From contig LRSL01000013.1 of NCBI GenBank assembly GCA_001563335.1, positions 39,583-103,582 on the forward strand: a stretch of 64,000 nucleotides of DNA, in the 5' to 3' direction. The position numbers and the translations under genes are program-made. Under the pieces are notes generated by a model. That model was not told the DNA's origin. It saw only the letters and a program-made list of their open reading frames with translations, and made no database searches. Positions 50,664-59,149 of this stretch are shown here, piece after piece (position 1 is the stretch's first letter; each line of letters opens with the position of its first letter). This DNA comes from Candidatus Thorarchaeota archaeon SMTZ1-45 (lineage in GTDB: Archaea > Asgardarchaeota > Thorarchaeia > Thorarchaeales > Thorarchaeaceae).

Positions 50664-52148
50664 CTATGTTTTTTCTTGGTCATTATCCTTAACTTTTGTT
50701 ATTCTCTCGAGGAATGAAGATTCAATTGGTAGAACATACATGTATAGTACATTGAGAACCTTCTTTGTAACTTCTGTCGTTTTTGTTGTTATATCTAATC
50801 CCTTTATTGGATTATCTTCTAGGATATTGTCAACAAGCTTCTGTGGATCGTTCCATTCCCGTTCTTCAGTTGTCCAAAGGAATCCATCACGAACCTCGAC
50901 TTGACTATGACTCTTTCGAAACTCTTCTACTGCATCAACAAGATCTATTGGAGGTCCTCTTCGTGTATAATGCTTAGAGATTTCTGATTCTTCAATAAGC
51001 AATCCAATAGAATATCTATCGTTTTCAAAGTAAATCTCTGCAAGAGATTCTCCAAACCTACGCTCTCCTGTTCTCTCAGATTGTAGAGCAATTTGAATCT
51101 TCTTAGACAGCCGGTAAAGTTTGTCCCTTAGAATTGTGTAATGCTTTGAGCCATCAGAAATGAACTCTGTAGCGTATGAATGTTTTCTTATCCATTGTGG
51201 CAAACTATCGGTAGGAATCGATGACTCAAGGAAAAGCTCACAAACTTCATTCTTGTTGCCCAGTGTGGAAGCTTCTCGAAGTCTACCTATTCGATACTTG
51301 ACCCATTCATAGGCTCTTGGAGTAAAGCTAGAAGCTATATTCCTTTGTTGGTCTGTTGGATCTATAAGAATAATATAGTCATCTTTAAACGTTGAAATCT
51401 TTCGTAGCTCACTCAATGATCTTTTTTGCAGGTCAATTGGTTCGCTATCAAGATGTTCAAGAGCATAGAATGCGTCATCCAATGTTTTCGAGAATAAAGC
51501 CAGTAATTCTAGAGAAACCCCCGTTATCCCCATTCTCCCTACTGCACACCGGTCACCATATGCATGACTGGCTCTTACAAACGACTTCAAGATTCTTGCG
51601 TCATTTCTTTTATCATCATTCAATCTATCTGCAATATAGCGTGTATGATGTACAGTTCTATCAACTGCTGTGATTGGTCCTTTTTCTGCTAGATATTCCA
51701 AATCGATGTCAAAACAACCGAGAATATCAATATCTAAACCCATTTTCTTCAATGACAGATATGGGTGTTGCGAATATGCTCGCTGTACATTGGTTGTATC
51801 TAATCCTGATATGGCTGGCTCAAACCAATCCTTTACCATCATATCCATCAGACGATCGATCTCACGGTGCCGTTTTTGCTGTGATTGATCCAAAATTGTT
51901 GAGTAATCTTCTGGTACAAGTCCCACAAACAAATCTATGTCTGCTACACTCCGTAGTTGCGTCTGTTTTCTTCCTGTAGAACCCTGTTCCTCAATGAATG
52001 AATATGAATAGTTCTTCGAACATGAATGGTTTGATAAAGCCTGCTTCAATGAATTGATTACTGTCCTTTGTACATCTAGTTCCTTCTTTGTGGGTGTTAC
52101 CTGTGATAGGATGCGTTCCCGAATGTTATCAGTGAGCAGTTTGTCCAA
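50664..52148 (-). CDS. cca: CCA tRNA nucleotidyltransferase, archaeal class I
   Basis: 494 residues. EQGSTGRKQTQLRSVADIDLFVGL contains the nucleotidyltransferase GS motif and the catalytic D70-x-D72 pair. KGPITAVDRTVHHTRYI, then RILKSFVRASHAYGD and MGITGVSLELLALF are the archaeal CCA enzyme blocks. It repairs or builds the tRNA 3' CCA, though tRNA-Leu here already encodes it. TTG at 52148 with AGGTC upstream. Length is within the family range of 430-500. Confidence 0.9.
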   Translation of the reverse strand: MDKLLTDNIRERILSQVTPTKKELDVQRTVINSLKQALSNHSCSKNYSYSFIEEQGSTGRKQTQLRSVADIDLFVGLVPEDYSTILDQSQQKRHREIDRLMDMMVKDWFEPAISGLDTTNVQRAYSQHPYLSLKKMGLDIDILGCFDIDLEYLAEKGPITAVDRTVHHTRYIADRLNDDKRNDARILKSFVRASHAYGDRCAVGRMGITGVSLELLALFSKTLDDAFYALEHLDSEPIDLQKRSLSELRKISTFKDDYIILIDPTDQQRNIASSFTPRAYEWVKYRIGRLREASTLGNKNEVCELFLESSIPTDSLPQWIRKHSYATEFISDGSKHYTILRDKLYRLSKKIQIALQSERTGERRFGESLAEIYFENDRYSIGLLIEESEISKHYTRRGPPIDLVDAVEEFRKSHSQVEVRDGFLWTTEEREWNDPQKLVDNILEDNPIKGLDITTKTTEVTKKVLNVLYMYVLPIESSFLERITKVKDNDQEKT

Positions 52149-52265
52149 TTTCAGACCTATTCATTAGAGGTCTATTGCTTGCTATGAATGTTAGCCTCAT
52201 CAGGTTTTGAGTAGCCTCTATCTTTAAAGCACAAGTCTTCTCTAACCTCATAAGTGGTTCACTCA

Positions 52266-52769
52266 ATGACAAAGATAGTGCCTATCGCAATTTCGATACT
52301 CCGTTGTGGTGAAGGATATCTGTTTCTGCAAAGACGAAATGCACCTTACGAGAATCTCTGGAGCATGGTCGGTGGCAAAATAAGTCTGGGGGAGCATATA
52401 CGTTCTGCTACAATTAGAGAGGTTATGGAAGAGACTGGTGCACCTGAGGTCCACAATTACAAGTATCGTGGTCTTGTTTCTGAGAGACTTGTTGATTCTA
52501 ATGGATTTCTTTCAGCTCACTTCCTTATCTTTGTCGGTTACGCTGAAATCCCCACTTTCAATGCGAATCATCGAGAGGGAAACCTTGCGCTTTTCTCTGA
52601 GAACGAGATATTTTCCACAAGAGAACATTTTCTACCCTCTGATTTCCAGATGTTTAAGTGTTTTAACAATCAGGAGTCAATTCAGACGACCTATGAAGCT
52701 GAATTATTGTACGATGGAAACAGGTACCATTTGATTTACTACAGGAAGTCTGGTGATGAAGTTAGGTGA
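52266..52769 (+). CDS. Nudix hydrolase
   Basis: 167 residues. The Nudix box runs from GGKISLGEHIRSATIREVMEETGA, matching Gx5Ex7REUxEExGU. Substrate probably a nucleoside diphosphate derivative. ATG at 52266 is used; a GTG four codons upstream exists. Its 3' end overlaps the UPF0282 gene by 14 bases, so the two are coupled. Confidence 0.9.
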   Translation: MTKIVPIAISILRCGEGYLFLQRRNAPYENLWSMVGGKISLGEHIRSATIREVMEETGAPEVHNYKYRGLVSERLVDSNGFLSAHFLIFVGYAEIPTFNANHREGNLALFSENEIFSTREHFLPSDFQMFKCFNNQESIQTTYEAELLYDGNRYHLIYYRKSGDEVR

Positions 52770-53745
52770 TATTGAAATCACTCCATTGGCTGCAGAAAGT
52801 CTTGGGACTCGCTCATTGTGCACTCATGTTAGTACGCCTGATATTAGCATTTTATTTGACCCCTCAGCAGCCCTTGCGAAAAGATTCAAACTAGAACCTC
52901 ATCCAGAAGAATACTTGACCCTAAAGAAATCGCTGAATAAAATCCTGGGTTTTGCTGAAGCATCAGATGTTCTGTCAGTGTCTCATTATCATTATGACCA
53001 CATCAGACCTGGTTTTAAAAACCATGTCTACAATTTGAGCACCCGAAACGAGCGCCAAGAGATGTTCTCTGGGAAAATTGTGCTGATAAAAGACAATCGT
53101 GAGAACATTAACCCATCACAGAGACGTCGAGGATTTTATTTCGAAAAGGACATCAAAAATATCGTCACGAAGCTTGAATGGGCTGATGACAGGTCTTTCA
53201 GATTCGATGATACCAAGGTAACATACTCTCAACCACTACCCCATGGTCCTAATCAATCACCACTTGGATATGTCCTCGCTACCTGTGTTGAGTATTCTAA
53301 TAAACGGTTTATGTTCACACCCGATGTTCAAGGTCCAGTTGTCAGTGACACACTTCAGTATATTCTACAGTGCTCGCCTGACCTGCTTATTGTTGGCGGT
53401 CCTCCCATCTACCTGTCCAAATTTACTGACAATGAGCGTGAGATAGCTTTGAATTCTCTCGTTACTCTTGCATCCACAATTCCCACACTTGTTGTAGATC
53501 ATCATCTTATGAGGGATAAAACATGGACCGATTGGATGATACCGGTCATGAAAACTGCAAACAAATCTGGAAACAGAGTCTTGACCATGGCTGAATTAGC
53601 AGGCAAGGAAAATCTGCTTCTTGAGGCTGAACGCGAGGAGCTCTATAGAATGAATCCACCTAGTGAGGAATTCATGAATTGGACACAAGCCTCAGATGAG
53701 TACAAGCTTAGACATTCTCCCCCAGTGCTTGGTCTTGATGAATAG
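52756..53745 (+). CDS. UPF0282 family metallo-beta-lactamase-fold protein
   Basis: 329 residues. VSHYHYDHIRPG is the metal-binding HxHxDH motif, with TPDVQGPVV and VDHHLMRD supplying further ligands of the MBL fold. The order matches the archaeal UPF0282 family, for which the function is not established; related folds are nucleases or hydrolases. ATG at 52756 inside the Nudix gene. Confidence 0.85.
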   Translation: MKLGDIEITPLAAESLGTRSLCTHVSTPDISILFDPSAALAKRFKLEPHPEEYLTLKKSLNKILGFAEASDVLSVSHYHYDHIRPGFKNHVYNLSTRNERQEMFSGKIVLIKDNRENINPSQRRRGFYFEKDIKNIVTKLEWADDRSFRFDDTKVTYSQPLPHGPNQSPLGYVLATCVEYSNKRFMFTPDVQGPVVSDTLQYILQCSPDLLIVGGPPIYLSKFTDNEREIALNSLVTLASTIPTLVVDHHLMRDKTWTDWMIPVMKTANKSGNRVLTMAELAGKENLLLEAEREELYRMNPPSEEFMNWTQASDEYKLRHSPPVLGLDE

Positions 53746-53869
53746 AAACAGAAAAACGTCTTATTGGAGTAGTACGCAACCACATCAATGGTCTGGCCCA
53801 AAAAATACGTTCCATGGACACATTAGTCGGGTCATTGTTGAACGGAATAAAACACAGGTGGACTTCTAA

Positions 53870-54406
53870 TTGGAAGATATTGAAGGGGCATCTACAAAGG
53901 CACTTCTTGATCGTTTTAAACAAGCAGTAGATCGTGCCAACGAATGTCTCTCAAACGAAGAGTATCAACAAGCAATGGCTCTTTACTATGATGCTAGCTT
54001 ATCTGCTGACGAAATGACACAACGGTTTCTCAGTTTGCTCATTAAAACAGCTCCAAGTACTGCACACACCACACTTCTTGTAGAGGTTCTAAGCTGGCGG
54101 CTCCGGTATTTCACTGCTCAATATGATTATCATCTTGCTGTTGCACAGACATTGTCCGGGTTGCCGCGAGAAGAATGGATTGCCAGATTGGAAACTATTC
54201 TTGTTCTTTCACAGAGCCTAGTTGATATGATTCTTCCAATCTATAAGCAAGAAAAAGATCCAGGTATCAGAAGGAGAATCCATGACCTTTTTGATGATTG
54301 GATAACAGGGATTCGAAACCTAATTATCAATCTTCGTTCTTGGGGAATGGCTAGTGCTCAAGCAGCCCGTGTTCTTGAATGGGCTATGGATAATGAGATT
54401 GGATGA
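53870..54406 (+). CDS. Helical protein of unknown function with a TPR- or MIT-like start
   Basis: 178 residues, all helical. Residues about 12-45 (LLDRFKQAVDRANECLSNEEYQQAMALYYDA) look like a TPR or MIT hairpin. The rest is helical with conserved-looking LEVLSWRLRYFTAQYDYHLAVAQ. TTG at 53870 with AGGTGG upstream. No family recognised. A MIT-like function would link to membrane remodelling but the resemblance is weak. Confidence 0.6.
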   Translation: MEDIEGASTKALLDRFKQAVDRANECLSNEEYQQAMALYYDASLSADEMTQRFLSLLIKTAPSTAHTTLLVEVLSWRLRYFTAQYDYHLAVAQTLSGLPREEWIARLETILVLSQSLVDMILPIYKQEKDPGIRRRIHDLFDDWITGIRNLIINLRSWGMASAQAARVLEWAMDNEIG

Positions 54407-54433
54407 ATGAAATAAAACGAATATTCCTGGGGA

Positions 54434-54649
54434 TTATTTCTTTTCTTTCCCCTCTACCGATGCCATTGCAATTTCGGTATCTGCAAGTTGATGATGGCTA
54501 TCTAAATAACAAACAAGATAATGGTCCTTATGCTTCACAACGACTGGGGCTGGAAATCGCTTGACTTTCTTCAACTTGTCCTTTGGAACCTCCCAGTAGA
54601 GTGATTCCTTGCAGACAGGACACTGCATCCATTTCAGCCCTTCAGCCAT
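54434..54649 (-). CDS. Small putative zinc-binding protein, 71 residues
   Basis: CPVCKESLYW near the N-terminus and CYLDSHH in the middle could make a zinc site (Cys2 plus Cys/His). ATG at 54649 with GGTGG upstream; the frame opens four codons earlier. The TATA-like CCTTTTTAG lies about 60 bases upstream. Convergent with the helical gene before it. Unknown function. Confidence 0.6.
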   Translation of the reverse strand: MAEGLKWMQCPVCKESLYWEVPKDKLKKVKRFPAPVVVKHKDHYLVCYLDSHHQLADTEIAMASVEGKEKK

Positions 54650-54753
54650 TTGTAGTTCCACCTGTATTGGGTTTGGCGGGCAATTGAAGGAATCTGCAAT
54701 GGTACTAAAAAGGATTTTCTAGGGGCTTTGCACCTTTGGGTTCGCTGTTTTGA

Positions 54754-55587
54754 TTACTCATCATCAAAATCAATATCCCATGCACCGGGGTCTTCAAGAT
54801 CTCTGCTTTGAATAGGTCTTTTTCTTGTTTCAAGAGCGTCAATATCATAGCGATCACTATCAACAACCAGCTCATTTGAAACCTCATCCAGATAGGCTGG
54901 GATATACCCGTTCTCTATGAGTCTAACAATCAATCTCTTCAACTGTCTTCTTTCTAAGCCTGTACTCTCCTCAAGACTGGCAAGTGTCACTGCGGCCTCA
55001 GACTCAAGGGAGGTTCGTACAAATCCTGCTAGAACTAATTCGAAGGAACGTCTAAGTTTGTAGAGTTCGTCCCGATTTATCTCATCTGCAAGAACCGTTT
55101 CCATTAGCTTGTTTGCATCTCCGAAACGATACTCTGTAAGCATTAAGGCGAGATCAATGAGACCTGTTACTTCCCCCTTGGTGACCTGAATGACTCCATC
55201 AATCAGCTGTCGAGATAGGTCAAGATCACCTCCAGTAATTGCACAAAATGCTCCTTCTAATAGCAAATAGGGGTTTCTATTTTTCTCAGCAGCTGATACA
55301 TATGCTTGAGCAGCAATCTGGCAATCAATCTCAAACTTATCATGTTCACCATGCTTGACCCATGCTGCGCTTGCACTAGTCATGATTATAGCCGCATCTA
55401 GATACTCGTGTGCTAGCATTCCATGTTCATATGCTCGCTCATAAGCTTGAGCTGCTTTTGAGAAAGACTCCCAGTTTTTCCAGCAGTCACCTGCTCTCTG
55501 AAATAGTGTCATAGCTTCCTGGTTCTTTCCTGAGTCTGCCATCTCCTCAGCCAGTTTTTCTAGTTTCTGGCATTCAGACTGACCCAT
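54754..55587 (-). CDS. TPR protein with C-terminal winged helix (PCI-like layout)
   Basis: 277 residues. Residues 1-165 are TPR-like helices (EAMTLFQRAGDCWKNWESFSKAAQAYERAYEHG, AAIIMTSASAAWVKHGEHDK). Residues 190-245 form a winged-helix pattern: AVTLASLEESTGLERRQLKRLIVRLIENGYIPAYLDEVSNELVV. A helical repeat followed by that type of wing is how PCI domains of the proteasome lid, COP9 and eIF3 are built. The acidic tail EDPGAWDIDFDDE ends it. It starts 23 bases after the ABC ATPase gene, in an operon with a small exporter. PCI relationship is inference. Confidence 0.65.
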   Translation of the reverse strand: MGQSECQKLEKLAEEMADSGKNQEAMTLFQRAGDCWKNWESFSKAAQAYERAYEHGMLAHEYLDAAIIMTSASAAWVKHGEHDKFEIDCQIAAQAYVSAAEKNRNPYLLLEGAFCAITGGDLDLSRQLIDGVIQVTKGEVTGLIDLALMLTEYRFGDANKLMETVLADEINRDELYKLRRSFELVLAGFVRTSLESEAAVTLASLEESTGLERRQLKRLIVRLIENGYIPAYLDEVSNELVVDSDRYDIDALETRKRPIQSRDLEDPGAWDIDFDDE

Positions 55588-55610
55588 GATTATCAGGACC
55601 TCGTATTGAA

Positions 55611-56297
55611 CTATCCAGCCCTTCTCAATACTCCATCTTTCATATTGAGTGTATGTCTAGCGAATTTTGCTATGTCATGATTGTGTGTGACTAGAACAAC
55701 AGTCATCCTTCTCTCTCTATTCAATTGAGCAATGATTTTGAGGATGTTCTCACCAGTCTTTGAATCGAGGTTCCCAGTTGGCTCATCACAGAACAGGATT
55801 GGAGGGTCATTCACTAAGGCTCTCCCTATAGCTACTCTCTGTTGTTCTCCACCAGAAAGCTGTTTTGGAAAGTGGTCTCTTCTCTCTAACATATCTACTT
55901 CGCGGAGTACTGCTAATGTTCTATTTTCCTGTTCTTGCTTAGTCAGGTCGTTTCTGGGCCAAAGTACGGATTCGATGTTCTCGTAAGCCGTGAGATTCTC
56001 TACTAGTAAGAATGATTGAAACACAAAGCCAATCTTCTGAGCGCGTACCTTTGGCATGTCTCTCTCACTAATCAAAGTGACATCCACTGCATCAACAAGA
56101 ACACGTCCGGAAGAAGGAGCTTCAAGTCCTGACATAACATGTAATAGTGTTGACTTGCCGCATCCACTTGGTCCTAATACAGCGACGAAGTCTCCTGCTT
56201 CTATCTCAAGATTGACATCTTTTAATGCTGCCACAGTATTCTTGCCTTTTCCAAACTCTTTGTTGACTTCTTCAAGTTGAATTATTGGTTTTGCCAT
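55611..56297 (-). CDS. LolD/MacB-type ABC transporter ATP-binding protein
   Basis: 228 residues. Walker A GPSGCGKST, Q-loop FVFQSFLLVENL, signature LSGGEQQR, Walker B ILFCDEPTGNLD and H-loop VTHN are intact. Follows the permease gene by three bases. Paralogous to the ATPase at 42177. Partner of the half-size FtsX permease upstream. Confidence 0.92.
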   Translation of the reverse strand: MAKPIIQLEEVNKEFGKGKNTVAALKDVNLEIEAGDFVAVLGPSGCGKSTLLHVMSGLEAPSSGRVLVDAVDVTLISERDMPKVRAQKIGFVFQSFLLVENLTAYENIESVLWPRNDLTKQEQENRTLAVLREVDMLERRDHFPKQLSGGEQQRVAIGRALVNDPPILFCDEPTGNLDSKTGENILKIIAQLNRERRMTVVLVTHNHDIAKFARHTLNMKDGVLRRAG

Positions 56298-56300
56298 TTT

Positions 56301-56813
56301 TTACTCCTCCCTTAGTGCGCGCATTGGTGGGACTTGCGTTGCTCTCCACATGGATAATAGCAAACCTGGAATCTGGGCAACAATTATCCAAAAGAGTGTT
56401 ACAAACATGGAAATCAAATCGACATAAATCAAAGACCAAATCCCTGTTACACTTGTGACTCCCAGGAAGTATGCTGTCAAACCAAGAATTTCAACACTCA
56501 CCTGGAACACTAAAAGAAATGCAGTGAATGATACAAGTATAACTTCACCTACGACGAGAAGCATCACATTCGAATTATCCCAGCCTATGCATTTGAAGAT
56601 GGAGATATCTCGGCGTCTGAATTGTGAAACTAGTATTGCGTATATTGTTGCTACAATAAAGGCGAGTCCAATATATGATAGATCTCCTGGACTTGTTGTA
56701 AGCCCTCTTGCAACAATTATATACAATATTGCATAAATTAGGATGAATGCGAAGACTCGCATCCTGGCGCGATATGCGAATTTGACGCTTTTGAAAAATA
56801 CCCTGAAGTTCAA
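56301..56813 (-). CDS. Half-size FtsX-like permease
   Basis: 170 residues, four membrane helices. RRRDISIFKCIGWDNSNVMLLVVGEVIL matches the FtsX coupling segment and the last helix ends MWRATQVPPMRALREE, the typical carboxyl end. It lacks the outside domain and the first helix set of full-length MacB permeases, so a dimer with itself or another subunit is likely. TTG at 56813 with GGGAGGACAAC upstream. Confidence 0.75.
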   Translation of the reverse strand: MNFRVFFKSVKFAYRARMRVFAFILIYAILYIIVARGLTTSPGDLSYIGLAFIVATIYAILVSQFRRRDISIFKCIGWDNSNVMLLVVGEVILVSFTAFLLVFQVSVEILGLTAYFLGVTSVTGIWSLIYVDLISMFVTLFWIIVAQIPGLLLSMWRATQVPPMRALREE

Positions 56814-56897
56814 ACAGTTGTCCTCCCTGCATTAGACGCAGTTATAGACAATTTCAACTCACTTGGCTTAATGTGTCTTGTGGGCATCAAATCCGGA

Positions 56898-57077
56898 TTA
56901 CTGATTGTCCTGCTCCATGTTTATCGGACTTCCGTTAGCCGGCCATAATTCTCTTCGTAGAAGGTCTCTAATCGCTACTCTGATTGCTTCACTTCTAGAT
57001 GGATACATCCCTATCTCAACTAACTTGTCAAGTCCCTTTACGTAAATATCGCTCATTTTCACTGTAACAAGCTGCAA
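56898..57077 (-). CDS. Ribbon-helix-helix regulator (CopG-like)
   Basis: 59 residues. VTVKMSDIYVKGLDKLVEIGMYPSRSEAIRVAIRDLLRREL is an RHH fold. TTG at 57077 with GAGG eight bases before is the best start; the frame is open about 30 codons further upstream, but without RHH homology. Lies just upstream of the half-size permease gene (84 bases), possibly its regulator. Small for a transcription factor but normal for CopG. Confidence 0.8.
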   Translation of the reverse strand: MQLVTVKMSDIYVKGLDKLVEIGMYPSRSEAIRVAIRDLLRRELWPANGSPINMEQDNQ

Positions 57078-57201
57078 AAGGCATTCCTCATGATAGGTAT
57101 CAACCGGGTAATACCAGATATAAGTCGATGGAAAGTCGTATGAGCTCCGCGCCAACTGTTTGTTTCTTTGCACGAAGATTTTCGCTCAAAGACATTCGGC
57201 C

Positions 57202-57210
57202 CATAAAAGG
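57202..57210 (+). promoter_or_regulatory. TATA box for the small GTPase
   Basis: CATAAAAGG, followed by CTAAATATAG. Lies about 120 bases before the GTPase TTG, so the transcript would carry a leader of roughly 90 bases. The leader holds no hairpin I could find. Confidence 0.4.
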
Positions 57211-57328
57211 CTAAATATAGTAAGACCAAGTTCGAACAAGGAAACCTGCGGGTGGAAGCAATCGAAAGCTCCCTTACATGATTCACTGTCATCAAGTAGA
57301 TATCCCACTTATGGGGTGAGGTGAAGAT

Positions 57329-57871
57329 TTGAGTAGTAGCGGATTCGACTACATGCGTAAAGTCGTCATGATTGGCGCTGGTGGTAGCGGAAAGACTGCT
57401 CTTGTAAATAGATTTCTCACCCACAAATTTTCTGAAGAATACATTGTTACAATTGGTTCGCAATTTGCAGTCAAGACTGTTGCAGTGGAAACTACAAACG
57501 GCCGTAGTGTGAATGTGAAACTTCTTGTTTGGGACCTTGCTGGACAGCAGCGATTTGATTTTATTCGAGGAAGCTACTACCGCGGATCCAAAGGTGCACT
57601 TCTGGTTTACGACACGACTCGTAAAAGTACTTGGTTGGAACTTCCAAAATGGATCAAGGAAACTGAGGATGCTTTAGGAGAGAGAATCCCGATAATTCTT
57701 CTAGCTAACAAAGTGGATTTGGTTGACCATCGTGTAATAACTCGTGAGATGGGTGAGGAATTTACACGTGAATTCAATCTCACGGATTATCTTGAAACAA
57801 GTGCACTCTCTGGACAGAATGTCGAAAAAGCTTTTCATATACTTGCCAAGAGTTCCTTAGCAATGTCTTAA
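57329..57871 (+). CDS. Ras/Rab-like small GTPase (Asgard type)
   Basis: 180 residues. P-loop GAGGSGKT at 16-23, switch II WDLAGQQ at 68-74, NKVD at 127-130 and the ETSAL guanine motif at 156-160 are all in order; Thr in the switch I stretch YIVTIGSQF is present. No carboxyl-terminal CAAX-type cysteine is seen, so lipid anchoring differs from Ras or Rab. TTG at 57329 with GAGGTGA upstream; ATG at 57353 is possible. Such GTPases are abundant in Asgard archaea. The roadblock and V4R genes at 36-41 kb are natural candidates as regulators; linkage is distant. Confidence 0.93.
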   Translation: MSSSGFDYMRKVVMIGAGGSGKTALVNRFLTHKFSEEYIVTIGSQFAVKTVAVETTNGRSVNVKLLVWDLAGQQRFDFIRGSYYRGSKGALLVYDTTRKSTWLELPKWIKETEDALGERIPIILLANKVDLVDHRVITREMGEEFTREFNLTDYLETSALSGQNVEKAFHILAKSSLAMS

Positions 57872-57959
57872 CCAATCTTATCTCAGTGCTCTAACCAAAA
57901 CCACTAAAGAGGGGTAATTGTGGGTCTGAATGTAATCTAAGCAAAATGTAGTGAGTCCA

Positions 57960-59099
57960 ATGACTAAACCAGACTTGAATTTAAAATTCCTAGAGCAACT
58001 CTGTGATGCCTTTGGTCCTAGTGGACATGAGGAGGAAGCACAAAAAGTTGTTCACAAATATGGAAAAGAATACGCAGACGAAATACTCCAAGATGGGCTT
58101 GGATCATTGATCTTTAGAAAGGGAAAAAGTGGTCCCAAAATAATGATTGCTGGGCATGTTGATGAGATTGGTTTCGTCATCACAAACATCAAGAAAGATG
58201 GCTATCTAGAATTTCATCAGCTTGGTGGCTGGTGGGATCAGACGCTCCTAACCCAGGAGGTCGTGATTCTACCATTCAAGGGCGAGAAAGTTGTAGGGGT
58301 AATTGGTGCACCTCCGCCTCATGTTCTTACTCCTGAAATGCGCAGCAAAGTAGTAACGAAAGATAAGATGTACATCGATATAGGGTGTTCATCTGCAAAA
58401 GAGGTCAAAGATCTCGGTATTAGAGTTGGTGATCCTGCCGTCCCAGTGTCTTCTTTTCGCACAATGAAGAGAACGAGGAAGGAAAAGAAGAATGAAGACG
58501 ACAAGGATGCAAAGGAAGAAACCCGCGAGGTAACCCTTGCAGTAGCAAAGGCGTTTGATGACCGAATTGGTGTATTCATTGCACTTGAGGCACTACGAAG
58601 GATTTCTGAAAACAACATTGAGCTTCCCAACACTGTGTACTTCTGTTCAACTGTGCAAGAGGAGATTGGACTTAGAGGTGCCAAGACCTCTGCTCAAATG
58701 ATCAATCCTGATATTGGCTTTGCAATAGATGTGGACATTCCCGGTGACTCACCAGGAACTGAAGGAATTGTCCCAAAGATGGGTAAAGGTGTCACAATCT
58801 CAGCAGGTGACTCATCGATGATTCCAAATCCAAAACTACGAAAGTTTGTCATGTCAATTGCTGAAGAAAAAAGTATACGCCATCAGCCATCCTTTACGAA
58901 GGCCGGCGGGACTGATGCAGGCCAGATTCATCTTGCAGGGATGGGTGCTCCATCACTCTATCTTGGGATTCCGACACGATACATACACTCTCACCATGGA
59001 ATGCTAGATACAAATGATGTTGAGAGTGCTGTTCAACTAATTGTTGAAGTTTTGAAGGAACTTGATGAAAAAACTGTCAAGAGTTTCTTGACGCTTTAA
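57960..59099 (+). CDS. M42-family metallopeptidase (TET-like aminopeptidase)
   Basis: 379 residues. AGHVDEIGFVI carries the first metal His and Asp; FDDRIGVFIALEAL, QEEIGLRGA (catalytic Glu) and HHGMLDTNDVESA supply the other ligands. A lysine/glutamate-rich insert (about residues 173-193) interrupts the usual dimer region before AVAKAFDDR. ATG at 57960; GTG at 57951 is possible. Typically dodecameric. Ends in a hairpin terminator. Confidence 0.9.
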   Translation: MTKPDLNLKFLEQLCDAFGPSGHEEEAQKVVHKYGKEYADEILQDGLGSLIFRKGKSGPKIMIAGHVDEIGFVITNIKKDGYLEFHQLGGWWDQTLLTQEVVILPFKGEKVVGVIGAPPPHVLTPEMRSKVVTKDKMYIDIGCSSAKEVKDLGIRVGDPAVPVSSFRTMKRTRKEKKNEDDKDAKEETREVTLAVAKAFDDRIGVFIALEALRRISENNIELPNTVYFCSTVQEEIGLRGAKTSAQMINPDIGFAIDVDIPGDSPGTEGIVPKMGKGVTISAGDSSMIPNPKLRKFVMSIAEEKSIRHQPSFTKAGGTDAGQIHLAGMGAPSLYLGIPTRYIHSHHGMLDTNDVESAVQLIVEVLKELDEKTVKSFLTL

Positions 59100-59110
59100 A
59101 AGACGAAGAG

Positions 59111-59132
59111 CAGCCTAGTGATTCCTAGGCTG
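59111..59132. terminator. Hairpin between convergent genes
   Basis: CAGCCTAG (59111-59118) pairs exactly with CTAGGCTG (59125-59132) around a six-base loop; lies between the M42 peptidase and inositol-1-phosphate synthase stops. Likely a two-way terminator. Confidence 0.6.
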
Positions 59133-59149
59133 ACTCACAAATTCTCTTC

